64,000 bases of DNA from Nematopogon swammerdamellus. Taxonomy: Eukaryota > Arthropoda > Insecta > Lepidoptera > Adelidae. The DNA lies in the NCBI GenBank assembly GCA_946902875.1, contig OX336349.1:16205891-16269890 (forward strand). The letters run 5' to 3'. A program made the position numbers and the translations under genes. A model generated the notes under the pieces. That model saw only the letters and a list, made by a program, of their open reading frames with translations. It was not told where the DNA came from and did no database searches. Positions 42,512 to 53,825 of this stretch are shown here, piece by piece (positions within the stretch are counted from its first letter, which is position 1; the number at the start of each line of letters is the position of its first letter).

Positions 42512-42830
42512 TACCAGCTTTTGCCCGCGGCTTCGCTCGCGTGAAATTTGTATTTGAAAAAGTAAGCCCCCTACTGTATTTTTATATCGGCGCGCGGAAC
42601 AATTCGGTTTGTAAGAGAGCCACATCTTAGCGTAACCGGAACTGATCCTGTGTCACGTATAGTTAAAATGTGCTTGCACTAAGTTTCATCGAATTCGGAT
42701 GATTGGTTTAAAAGGTATGGAGGAACATACACACAGACCATATTTCTAAAAATCGTCAATTTAGTTTTAGTATCGTACATAGAGTGTACAAACGTAACTT
42801 ACTCCATGACCATCCCTTACAAAGTGCAAT
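42512..42830 (-). mobile_element. Helitron-like non-autonomous element
   Basis: Left end CAGCTTTTGCCCGCGGCTTC GCTCGCG; body shares GTTTCATCGAATTCGGATGA and TCGTCAATTTAGTTTTAGTA with 2944-3320. Confidence 0.6.
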
Positions 42831-42849
42831 TATTAATATTGATATTGCA

Positions 42850-43100
42850 TAATTTCATCCATAGCCTACTCTTTTGTACATCGACACTTCCGTCAATTCT
42901 AATTCATTGCGAAGAAGAACTGACAAACTTCGCAAGTCATAATGTTTTGTTAGACCTACCTTATAGTTTATGTTACTTACATACAAATAATCAATCCATA
43001 CTACCACCGCTCAAAAGAATATTATTATTTATAGCTTAAAGGTGAATACAATCTGACCGCTCTGCCTATTTACATTACCTACATCTTATGTATAGTAACA
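42850..43100 (+). repeat. dispersed repeat
   Basis: GAAGAAGAACTGACAAACTT...CTCTGCCTATTTACATTACC, homologous to 33656-33995 (inverted) and 12478-12680. Confidence 0.5.
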
Positions 43101-44111
43101 TCGCCATTTATAAGTTCTAGTTGTACATTTTCTTCAGTTCTAGCATCTAGTGTCTTAACTTTTGATTGTATCTTGGTGTGTAGAGAAAATGTTTTATCAG
43201 TCAATCTGGTTTCAGTGCTTCGAAAATGGTTTTCATATTCACAATTTCAATGTTCACTTACTTTTCATACGCGCTATATACTCATATACACTCATAATGT
43301 AAATAATTAAATTATGTAGGTATACAGTGAAATTCAATTTTCTTGGACCAAAATATTGAAAATATTAAATAAAATGTATCTAATAAATAAATAAAAAAAA
43401 AATTATGCTACTTAAAACGTTCGTTACAAAATTAAATGTAATAGGGTATCAAAATAATATTTCAAATGATCAGGCAAAAACGATAAATAGAAAAATAATT
43501 ATTGCAAACAGAACACTGTTATGAACAGAACACATGCATTAAATAAATTAAAACTTTTATAAAATTTAAAATAACTAAATGTACTCACTTTTGTGCTTCG
43601 AGTGGTTCCGCCACATTTTTCTTAATAAAGTTGTCATTGTTGTTTTTGTTATAAAAATAATTAAATTAAAAAATACAAACTAACTTCTAAATTTATTAAC
43701 TCAAACAATAATGCAGCGGACTGCAATGCTATCTCTATTTTTTTAAAGTTATAAATCGTGTTAGCTTTATTTATAAACTGCAGTTAAAAATGCGATCTTT
43801 TTTAAAATGTTTCACTGCTTGCGGTGACTTTTCCAGCGCGCGCGCTGACACCGACTGCTCGCATCAATCAGCGAGCACAGCATCCCGCGCGAGAGAAAAA
43901 GTGAAATATTCAAGCAGGCGGTCGCAGGAGGAAGATAAGTTGAGATGACGTACCTACATCATCGAAGTACTTCTGGTTCACTCATCGTTCAGTGTTCCAA
44001 AGTTTCTTCGAGACGAGATCCCTATCTATTATGTGCTTCGTAGTACCCAGTGCGGTATTATGTAATTTTTTTATAATAATAATTGTTTTATTTGTGAAAT
44101 AATGTACGTTT

Positions 44112-44254
44112 TAAGCCGCGTCTCCTTCGAATGTTTTTTTTTTTCGAAACATTACACAGAAACATCGAAACATTGGGGCGTGGCTATACACATTTGTATG
44201 AAAAGAAATGTTTTTGTGTAATGTTTCGAAAAAACATGCGCAGAAGACGCAGCT
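44112..44254. mobile_element. short foldback MITE
   Basis: AAGCCGCGTCTCCTTCGAAT...CGAAACATTACACA and TGTGTAATGTTTCGAAAAAA...AGAAGACGCAGCTT pair as inverted arms. Confidence 0.75.
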
Positions 44255-44267
44255 TATTAAACACAGT

Positions 44268-44433
44268 CAGCCTCGGTAGCTCAGTGGTGAGGTCGGTCGA
44301 CTGTTGTTAAGCAACCCTGAGCGCGGTGAGTACTTGGATGGGTGACCGCTCGACCGTTGGAGGCTGACAGTGGTTCGGATTCCACGTAAAACTGTACGTC
44401 CCTTCCCTTCTTACCTTACCCTGGTAGGGTTTA

Positions 44434-44466
<33 letters not shown>

Positions 44467-44645
44467 GTTGGTAACACCGCACTGAATGAAACGTCGGTCG
44501 AAACGGCTATGTAAATAGTTCGTGTTTTCCGTCCAGTTCAGTGTAACCGACATGAAAATGAAGGGAAGCACTGACATGGCACCTAGTTCACCCGGTGTTA
44601 TGGGCGGACATCACGGATGTTGTAAGTGATGTAGCCAGTTCGTAC
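44268..44645 (+). mobile_element. SINE-B with poly-C expansion
   Basis: Head with TAGCTCAGTGG, TAAGCAACC, AGTACTTGGATGGGTGACCG and GGTTCGGATTCC; common tail to GATGTAGCC. A 30-C run at 44435-44464 replaces the usual AACCCGCC. Confidence 0.85.
44435..44464. repeat. 30-bp poly-C tract inside a SINE
   Basis: Homopolymer expanded from a short C-rich site in the SINE-B tail. Confidence 0.85.
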
Positions 44646-45235
44646 GCAGTACAAAATAGTACGGAGTGAGGCGACGACGCGGGCGGTCGAATTAGAGGAA
44701 ATTTTTTATGGAAATGTTCGTACTGTAATATTATATTTTTTTGTTTTAATTTATATTAGTTTCATTTTATTTTGTTTTATTCAGTTTTATCGTGTCTGAG
44801 TGTAGCTGTCTACCTAACAATGTAACAATACTTTAGATGAAAATACACAAACAAAGTCAAATATCCATGGGCGTCGCTAGATACCTTATAGGTGGCCCAA
44901 AAAAAAAAGGTAGATTATTCAAAGAAGGCAGAACTAAGTATCTATGGTAAGCAGATAAATATAAGCAAGTAAAAAGTGCTACTGAAAAAGTCGTATTAGT
45001 ACAAGCAACCCTCGTTTCATAGCATTGCGATATCTCAAGTTCCATTAAAAAATATCATGGGAAAAACTCGCATTTTTTGTCTTGCTAACTCGGGGGGTGA
45101 AATTGGCTGTGCCTGAGACTCCGATCATTCGTCGTTCAGTCAGTCATGGTCTGGCTGGAGTCTCTGAGTCACAGACGATTTGTGGGTTCGCTTAGTCTGT
45201 TTACAGATACTATCACGGGCGCTGCTCTGTGGAAC

Positions 45236-45580
45236 TAGCATCCCTTATTCCCTGCCACCCTTCCTATCTCCGCATGACTCGTCGCAGAGAGACTGAGCAC
45301 CCTTTTGTTGTTGACATTGGGCTCTTGAGAACCCATCGGTTCTCTAAATCGTTTCTTTGTCGCACCGCTAGAGTGTGGAACTGTCTTCCGGCGAGTGTAT
45401 TTCCTGAATCATTTAACCTGGGTGTCTTCAAGCGTCGTATTAACGGGCCAGACAGCCTAGCAACAGTCCGCAAATCTGCTGGCATGGCACCTAACTGAGC
45501 GTGGTTTCGCGAGGAGAGGTGATTTTGGCTCTGTCGACTGCACCATTAGTCACTCGGCAGAGCCACCCAGGCTGGTTTAC
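45236..45580 (+). mobile_element. non-LTR retrotransposon RT C-terminal fragment and 3' UTR
   Basis: Encodes MTRRRETEHPFVVDI, RTHRFSKSFLCRTARVWNCL and PASVFPESFNLGVFKRRING, then stops; the 3' UTR ends TGGTTTACATAAAAAAA. Fragments at 9484, 10555, 25683 and 37590 are relatives. Confidence 0.8.
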
Positions 45581-45635
45581 ATAAAAAAAATCCAAACCAT
45601 ATAAAAATATTTAAAAAATTGCAATACACATGCAG

Positions 45636-45859
45636 CTAGAAAAATCAAATTAGACTTTTCAAAAGTTGATGATCGTTCTCGCCCAGGTTGCATCAGGCGA
45701 AGCCCTTACGCAGCTTCTCTTCAAAGTTGCATCATTCGCTTTGAGCGGGCTAACGATATTGAAAGGAAAAAAGTCCTTGGTACGCGCTCGGCACGGGAGC
45801 TTTTAGAATTCTGCGAAGGCGTCAAAACTTCAAAACGTAGACGTGGCATGGCCGACTAA
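45636..45859 (+). CDS. possible terminal exon or remnant, unknown protein
   Basis: After a CACATGCAG acceptor, 73 codons run open to TAA: basic, with DFSKVDDRSRPGCIRRSPYA, IIRFERANDIERKKVLGTRS and ARELLEFCEGVKTSKRRRGM. There is no ATG near the start, so it is either a 3' exon (in phase 1) or a decayed coding piece of a mobile element. I do not recognise the family. No partner exon was found. Confidence 0.35.
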
Positions 45860-46428
45860 AGGAAAGATGCGAACAAGATGCTGTGTGCGGACAATATGAG
45901 TGTATCAACAAAGTCAGTGATAGTTGCAAAATATCGGCAATACTCTTCTTGTCCATAAAATGCAGTTTAATTTGTCTCAAGCGGACAAGTAGGTAGCTTG
46001 GTCGCTAGATCGCTTCTTAGTGAGCCCCGACAGCGCCTCGACTAATAATAATTTTCAGAGCATCTTCAGTAGGGTATAACGCCATTGTTATGGTACTATT
46101 ATTTTTGTGTTGTCGGATGGATCTTTCAGGCGGTATAAGTATTATTTATCCATCTGCTATAGTTTAGCCGTACGAAGACGACGAAAGTGTTAATTTTGGT
46201 TACTTACATGATTTTTATGAACGACCAGGGTGGTCCCCGGACAAAACGTAAAACTTTCACGTCAAAACAAATACCTAAACTATCGCACTTATGTAATTGT
46301 TTGTAAAATCGCGCCCGGTCCGATTTAAACCTAAAAGTAGAGTTACGACATGGTTTGCTAATATTGTAAGTGACGAAATAATTCTAGCTCCGTCACACCT
46401 ACGGTCTCAAGTATCTTTATCTTTTTTT

Positions 46429-46753
46429 GTACCGTGTGGGGCCAGTACTTTAAAAGAATAGCCCCACTGCATCTCTCCCCGTGTATGTCGTAAAAGGCGA
46501 CTAAGGGATATGACTCCCTTCTTATATTACTAGGTGGTAGGGCTTAACCCGCCCGGGTTGGTACCACCGCACTGAATGAAAGGTCGGTCGAAACGGCTAT
46601 GTAAATAGTTTGTGTTTTCCGTCCAGTTCAGTGTAGCCGGCACGACCGAGGGGAGGCACTGACGTGGCACCAAGTTCACCCGGTGTTATGGGCTGACATC
46701 ATGGATGTTGTAGGTGATGTAAGCCAACCGTGTCAGTTTCCATAAAAAAAAAA
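46429..46753 (+). repeat. family D retroposon, full length
   Basis: TACCGTGTGGGGCCAGTACT head, TCGTAAAAGGCGACTAAGGG motif, complete common tail, 13-A tract. Confidence 0.85.
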
Positions 46754-47124
46754 AAAACACTCGTGTTTCGAGCCATCTTACATTGTTAGTTGCAATGTAT
46801 AACAATCATATAACAGTTCTCTTTTTGAATTCTTTGGCGATGGCGTAATTATAGGCCAACCAGCGGACTAAGTGAACCAAACAAGCCACTGTACCTTTAG
46901 CTGCTTACATTTATTACTTACATAATTTTATGAAATTTTGTAGCCTAATAATTTAAAGTGTGTTTTCAATCTTTTTAAATGTGTTAAAATGTGCTTTCTC
47001 AACCAATGTTAATGTTTTTTGTTGTAGTTTTTATTTTCTACTAACGTTTGATGTAATCGAATATTTATGTATTATAAAGAAAGTATTTATTGAATAATAG
47101 CGGTTTTATTGCACGGTTTGGAGG

Positions 47125-47273
47125 TATAATGCGCGGGGCGGATCTCGGCGTGTCGCCGCCGCAGCGGTTCGTCAGTGTTCTCCCTCACACCCGCACCGTA
47201 CTTGTATAGTGTATTCGCGTGGCGGGTCGTCCGCTGCGGCGACGACACGCCGAGATCCGTCCCGCGCACTATA
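47125..47273. repeat. GC-rich hairpin with 43-bp arms
   Basis: TATAATGCGCGGGGCGGATC...GCAGCGG (47125-47167) pairs with 47231-47273 with about three mismatches, around a ~63-base loop. Sharply GC-rich against an AT-rich background. Confidence 0.85.
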
Positions 47274-47567
47274 ATTTAGCAATTTTTTTTTCATATTTGC
47301 ATAGGTATTTCATAAAAAAAAAATTGCAGCCTAAAAACATTATAGTGACGATTGGATTTTTTACATTGTTAATTATTCTGAAAATGGGAGCCGCTGAAAA
47401 CCAGCTTCGCCGTCCACGTGCATAATAGGGCAAAATTAAATATTCAATCTACGGTCGGTAGTTATTACTCAATGTAAATTATTATTTTCTTGTCAACATA
47501 TTATGGTGAATAAGATTTTCTTTATGTTTTAAAAAAAAATTATTGAGAACGCGGAGCATGACATGTT

Positions 47568-47775
47568 TTTTTTTTTCACGATTCCGCTGGAATCTGCTGC
47601 CCATGCCGCAATAAGCAGCGATGCTGGTCGCTTCTCTCGCTGCAACCTGGCTCTTACTGGGGTGAGGTGCATTGACCCCATTACCGTCTTCTTGTCTATG
47701 ACGTGGTGAACGGAGGATCTTCTGTTCTGTATCTACGTACGCTATTGGGAAACAGGCCTGACGATAATATTGTAA
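47568..47775 (+). mobile_element. RTE-like non-LTR 3' fragment
   Basis: It ends GGGAAACAGGCCTGACGATA, the same ending as 9190 and 52670; upstream CGCTGGAATCTGCTGCCCAT is a diverged version. Confidence 0.45.
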
Positions 47776-47907
47776 TTAAAAAAAAATATCTAAGTAAATA
47801 AAAAAGTGTGAATTCAGTGAGTTACTGAACTAGATCATCCTTCCGTAAAGAATGAGTTCAGTTAGGTGCACTCCTACTTGTGTATACCTAACTTCAGTCT
47901 TAGGACA

Positions 47908-48290
47908 TAGTCTCGATAGCTCAGTGGCGCAGACAGTCGACTGTCGCTATTGATGGTTAAGCAACGCTGGGCCGGTCAGTACTTGGATAGGTGACCGCTC
48001 GACTGTTGGAGGCTGACCGTGGTTCGGATTCCACGTAAAACTGTAGGTCCCTTCCCTTCTTACCTTACTAGGTGGTAGGTTCAACCCGCCCGGGTTGGTA
48101 CCACCGCACTGAATGAAACGTCGGTCGAAACGGCTATGTAAATAGTTTGTGTTTTCCGTCGAGTTCAGTGTAGCTGGCACGACCGAAGGGAAGCACTGAC
48201 ATGACACCTAGTTCGCCCGGTGTTATGGGCTGACATCACGGATGTTGTAGGTGATGTAGCCAACCGTGTCAGTTTCCATAAAAAAAAAAT
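47908..48290 (+). mobile_element. SINE-B, full length, tRNA/5S chimeric head
   Basis: TAGCTCAGTGG box A-like, then a 5S-rRNA-like stretch at 47955-47998 (GTTAAGCAACGCTGGGCC... AGTACTTGGATAGGTGACCG), then GGTTCGGATTCC box B-like, common tail and A-tract. Best-preserved copy in the window. Confidence 0.85.
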
Positions 48291-48834
48291 TTTAGTAGGT
48301 ACGTCGGAACTGATATAATTTTCTCTTGAGACCTCTCCAATAAAACAGTCAATAAATTAAAATCATTTATTAGGTAACATTAAAATTTCTCTTATAATAT
48401 ACTTACAAAATCCTAGCCTATTCATAATAGTACTCTCTATACTTAGGTAGTCAAAGCTGGTTTGGCGTCATGTTAAAAATATTATGATCTTCGACAAAAC
48501 ATAAAGCTGACTATGTACACATGGATTATTTTTCAATTCTCAAATCTTTCCACAGTAAGTTAAACAATATCAATCGTGAGGTAGCTAGCTAAATCATTAT
48601 ACTTTTTAATGACTGATTAAAGTACTGTAGTCGTACTGAGAATAGCGTTATCTCATAGTGTATCCCAGATGTCAACCAAGGCATATTACTAAAACGCTGA
48701 AAATAAAATGACTGTAGGTGAGTTTTCTGTCCCGTTCTTTCTCATTGAGGCAATAGAAAAGGCAGATAACAAATATGATTTTTTGTCCAATAGTAAATTA
48801 ATTACTATTGGATCAATAACATTTATTTAATAAA

Positions 48835-49132
48835 TCATCATTGGATGGGTGATTGTTAAACGTTGACCGTAGTTCCGATTCCATGTAAAACTGTAGGTCT
48901 CTTCCCTTCTCACCTTACTTGGTGGTAGGGTTTAACCCGCCCGGATTGGTACCACCGCACTGAATGAGAGTTCGGTCGAAACGGCTATGTAAATAGTTCA
49001 TTATTCCGTCCAGTTCAGTATAGCCGGCACGACCAAAGCGAAGCGCTGACACGGCACCTAGTTCACCAACGTGTTATGGACTGACATCACGGATTTTGCA
49101 GGTGATGTAGCCAACCGTCAGTTTCCATAAAA
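48835..49132 (+). mobile_element. SINE-B, 5' truncated
   Basis: Starts in the 5S-like part (ATTGGATGGGTGATTG), has a degenerate box B, then a complete tail and A-tract. Confidence 0.75.
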
Positions 49133-49701
49133 AAAAAAAAGAAAATCAAAATTTTCTGAAAATTCCATTCTTAAGCTTTAAAAGTGCCCGGTATCGGCGG
49201 CAGATCGGGAGCCATATGAACCTTGCCAAACTCACAGGAATATATCATCATTGCTAAACACATCCCCATGTTAACAGTTAATTTGACAGTTCACAAGTGA
49301 GTGTGACAAGGTTCTCGTGCCTTCTGACTTGCCTCCGATAATAGTAAAATGTTACGTACGAGCTGGCAGGGTTGCGAAGTGTATGTAACTTAACACAGGC
49401 AAACAACAAGAGCACAATTTACGCATAGACTATTAGATGTTATGCCTAACATATCAAAACAATTTATTGTTTCCTAGAGATAGCGTGTTATGAAAATTTT
49501 ATACAAAAGTTTTTACATTATCAAAACAAGTCCTCATCTATAATATCAATATTATGCTTCTAGGTCAATATTTGATGACTTCTAAAGATATAGACAAATG
49601 TAACAGAAACAATAATTATATTTAAATAATTATAAATATTAATGAAACTATTATATTTATTAATACTTACTTTTGTGCGTTATTTCAAAATGTTTACCTT
49701 G

Positions 49702-50287
49702 AAGGGTACACGGCAAGAAGGGGCTCATCAACAAAAACACAATTTTACAGGAGAGCAAAAATAAGCATACCATTCTAGTTTGTTGGAGACAGGGTGGCAT
49801 AAAAAAATAAAACTCACTAAAATCCAATGACTCATATAATACGTAACACACATAAAAAAATCAGTTCAAACGGACTTACGGTTACAGATAAAAAAAAAAT
49901 TCTGAACAAACTCCTCTTTAAGCAATGCTAAAAGGGAGTTAATGCAGCAATTAACCACTTTTTGCCTTTCTTTCTATAAACCAAATGCTTCACAAAATAT
50001 GATTATAAAATCAACAAAAAACACTTACATTTCAATTTTCTAATTAGGCATTGTAGTATGTGTTAATTAAATTTTAAATTAAATTAAATTTTGAGTTTAA
50101 TTTTTAGTGCAATGAGCCCGTTTATGTCTTGTACACCGAATCTTCGATCGCTGTTTTTGTCATGAAGGAGCCCGCTTTTGCCAGTTTTGTTAATGTCAAG
50201 TTGTGACCCTTTTCGCAGAGAATTTTTTTCCATATAAATCTCAAAATTGAAAAATGTTCGATGAGCCCCTTCTTGCCGTGTACCCTT
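49702..50287. mobile_element. 586-bp element with 28-bp perfect inverted ends
   Basis: AAGGGTACACGGCAAGAAGG GGCTCATC at 49702-49729 and its exact complement at 50260-50287. The interior is AT-rich with no credible protein. Confidence 0.75.
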
Positions 50288-50534
50288 CCTATGAGAGAGT
50301 ATTCATGGTTTTTTTGAAAAACTTGCTTCATTGGAAAACTTGCACATACATAATATTTCCATATTTTTCTTTCATATACATAGATACTTGAATGCAACAT
50401 TTCCGAAAGAGTGCATGTTCGCGCCGTCACGCGACCACTAGTGGACAATATCATGATACGGAGGACCACTAGTCATTCGTATCATGATGTTGGACGGGGG
50501 GTGGTGCGCCGGCGACGGGAATCTACAGCAGCAG

Positions 50535-50560
50535 CCCCCCCCCCCCCCCCCCCCCCCCCC
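50535..50560. repeat. 26-bp poly-C tract
   Basis: Uninterrupted C run within a GC-rich patch (50480-50620). Confidence 0.85.
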
Positions 50561-51578
50561 TCTCCACTTCATTCTGCCGAGCACCGCGACGGCACACGCA
50601 CGCCGCGCTCTTACATTTGTCCAATAAATTTGGTTCAATAAAAACCAAATAGCTACAAGTCCGAAATAATTTCACTAGCTGCTTTCAGCGAACCACTCAA
50701 CAAAGAGCATGGCGTCATCAGTGCTTTCTCGGGAATGTTTGCTTTTTTTTTACATTAATGAAAAAATTAATGAAGTTTATTTCTAGATTAAATTAAATGA
50801 CACGAAAATTTATAAAAAGTCAGCCTCTTTTCTAATCTAGGCACTATTCAAATTGATGTTTATTATTTATTTTATAATTTAATGAATCATTCATTCCCGT
50901 CATTCATTAGAACACCAAACGAAAAAAAAAAACAATATTTCTCATAATGTAATAAAGTTGAACTTTGATTATTTTAATATATTAATAATAAATAAATTAC
51001 CGTAATTATTATCATCAAAATATTTGACTTTTTTTGATAAATTTTAACTAATGCCTCATTCTGAAATCATATAAACTACATTATTTCGTTAAATTAATCA
51101 TACACAGAGAAATAAATATTTGTATGACAATTTTAGTGCCCATGTACCCATATGTTTATAAGTACAATCGTAATTAACAAAACATTTTTCACAATCCAAT
51201 AAGAAGAAGAAATAAGAGAAATAATATTTCTAAGTGTATAATGTAAGTATTTACAGTTGAATGAAGTGGTGGGTATTGCACACCGACCACCGAGCCTAAA
51301 CACCACACATCAGTGCACCACCCGTCTAAGCACTGTATACGCTTTAAATGCGTAAAATGTACTTGGGTAGTGAGCGAGCGACCAAACTGAGATGGTTCAT
51401 CGTAACGACCAAACTTAGCGGCTCAATCCCGCTCCCCTAAACAGCTCTACTGCTCTTTTCGCTCAGTGTTGCACTCACGTACAATCCAACGCAGCCGGAG
51501 CGGTAGTGCGACGAATAACCTGGAGCAGACTGAGCGATGGTACGACAGAGCGCACAGATCACAGGAAGACATTCCAAT

Positions 51579-51980
51579 ATACACCGTGTCCCAAAACTCA
51601 ACGTCAAGCGGGAAGCAGGGATTAGGCCAGTTTATGACTACCCAGGGAAAAATAAGAAAAAAAAATTGGAGTCATTTATTTTTTTAGGAAAAAATTGAAC
51701 TGAATATTTTTTTTGGTAAAACAACAGGCATTCTGGTTTTGTTTGGGATACTGATAAATAGCAGAGTTATTTAGGCTACCAATAATTTTTTTTTAACAAT
51801 TATATTTGCAGATTTGTAGTCGTAGTACCTAAAAATTTCAATTTTCAATGTTTCTCAAAAAATGCTCATATCATAAAAAACAAATGACTCCGATTTTTTT
51901 TCTTATTTTTCCCTGTGTACTCATAAACTGGCCTACTCCCTGGTTCCCGCTTGACGTTGAGTTTTGGGACACCCTGTATA
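51579..51980. mobile_element. foldback MITE, CGTGTCCCAAAAC type
   Basis: Left ACACCGTGTCCCAAAACTCA and right TGAGTTTTGGGACACCCTGT are inverted ends flanked by TATA; about 90-bp arms with an unrelated ~170-bp insert, unlike the compact copy at 37790. Confidence 0.82.
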
Positions 51981-52054
51981 GGTATCTAATATGTAGGTAT
52001 AAGTATTGCAATTTTACATACATAGCGTGAGTGGGGTAGGCTGAGACAACGGAT

Positions 52055-52215
52055 GTCCACGCGCCACGAATCAGACAAACCTCTGCCGCCTCTTACACTC
52101 TCATAATGTTCTTCATACATGCTCATCGGTTACGCGTACTTGAGCCTTTTTGAGCATATGCCCGATCTGGTCTAGGTAAGTGCGTCTAGGGTGACCCTTC
52201 CCGACTCTTCCACTC
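52055..52215 (-). mobile_element. RTE-like non-LTR 3' fragment, inverted
   Basis: The reverse complement encodes the same DQIGHMLKKAQVRVT..., MKNIMRV, CLIRGAWTSV series as 52502-52697 with substitutions. Confidence 0.65.
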
Positions 52216-52501
52216 ACATTCGCTCCATAAATTTCTTTCTTTCGTTAGTCTCCTATAATCCATTCTTTCTGGATTTTTTCTGCTCTCTGCTCTCATGCTT
52301 CGTCTGCCATGCCCAACATTCACTCCCGTACATCGGTGTAGGGGTCAGCACCCCACCGTGGAAAGTCAAACTCGCCCTAGTTGACATACTTTGGCTGCTC
52401 ATAATAGCGTGCAACACCCCCATTCACTTGATTGCCGGCTTTCACTCTCTTCCACATTTTCCATCTTGCGTAAACATATTCCCCAGATATATAAATCCGT
52501 A

Positions 52502-52697
52502 ATACCTGGACCAGATCGGGCATGTGCTCAAAAAGGGCCAAGTGCGTAGTACCCGTAACCGACGAGCATGCATGAAGAACATTATGGGAGTGGAAGAGGC
52601 GGCAGAGGTGTGTCAGGATCGTGGCACGTGGAGATCCATTGTCTCTGCCTACCCCACCGGGAAACAGGCGTGACGCTATGTATGTATGTATGTATAT
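52502..52697 (+). mobile_element. RTE-like non-LTR 3' end with (TATG)n tail
   Basis: Encodes LDQIGHVLKKGQVRSTRNRR, ACMKNIMGVEEAAEVCQDRG and TWRSIVSAYPTGKQA then stop, followed by TATGTATGTATGTATG. Confidence 0.75.
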
Positions 52698-53825
52698 AAA
52701 TCCGTTCACTTGCTCCCCTATTGCATTTTCAAGGAACAAAACACACTAGAGATTAATTGGAATCTCTCTCCCCGACTCCGACCACTTCATTCTGCACACT
52801 TCGCACACTTGGTTTTTGCAAAGAAGCAATGTTGTGCTTTAGGGCTCAGTGGTCTGTGGTCTTGCTCCACTTCACGCAACCATCTGCAAGGTGACTAATA
52901 TTTTAAGGTTGTTTCGAAGGAATGCTCGAATTTCTTGCTAACATTGTCATTCTCCTCTTTTGGTAAATGAGTTTTAAATTGTATTAACTCATTGTTTACA
53001 ACTACATTTGTATTATAAATATTTTGTCAATAAAACATTATGATTTTAAACAATTACCTATGTATGTATTCATACAAATGAATACAGTTGATCTAAACAT
53101 AGAAACAAAATAAGAAATAATACTTAAGCTTACATTATTATGTTTAATTTGTTCAAATATTTGTCCCATTTTAGGAGGTTCGATTATGAAGATCAACAAA
53201 ATATGTTATATACAGCTATACATATTTTGAATTCATAAACAATATTTTAAAGTACCTATCCTTCATAACCACCTCTAAACCACAACACCCAGGAACATTT
53301 TCTTTAAAAGTCTACAAGCTTTTATTGTAACATAACTATGTTGTACTCTGATAACCTAAATATTCCGAAACTTCTTGTTGGTTCTTGAAGTTATACCCAT
53401 ATATTTTATATGAGAAAATTCTTATGCTAAAAGTATGGATGGTTTCCAAAAACGGTGAACTTGTAATCTTGTAAAGTTTATAGGACACTATTCGAGCGTA
53501 TTTCATTCTACCTAGATACTACCTATAATAATAAACATATAATGTGTCCAATTTTAAACATAATACAAACATCAAGTAATGGGACTAGACACTTTCAACG
53601 CAGGTTCCAATACATCATAATTATATAAAAACAGAAATTGCCGCATTGAAAGTGTTAAGTGAGCGACACCGACTTTGGAAAGCTGAATTGATTCGCTTAA
53701 CATTTACATTAATCTAACGGAAGTTATAGTAGGGAAGTGTTAACCGAAGCTTACTTCTTGCCGTTGCCGCTCTTGTCCGAGGGCTTGGGTGCGGGCGGAC
53801 GGGCCGCCGGCGGCCGCGCCGTGGA

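Larger units (their letters stand above)
28033..53825. other. large gene-poor, repeat-rich interval
   Basis: No complete gene was recognised. It presumably contains the 5' exon and promoter of the LDLRAP1-like gene. GC-rich spots at 33005-33060, 43820-43910 and 50480-50620 are the best places to look. Stretches 34750-35960, 43100-44110, 48291-48834, 50640-51570 and 52700-53825 are AT-rich with nothing further recognised. Confidence 0.4.

Noticed and set aside
47955..47998. Possible 5S rRNA gene
   Set aside because: Only the internal-control-like portion is present and it is embedded in a repeated SINE.
50122..50469. 115-codon minus-strand frame
   Set aside because: It runs through the right inverted end of the 49702-50287 element, with no recognisable domain; likely a chance frame.
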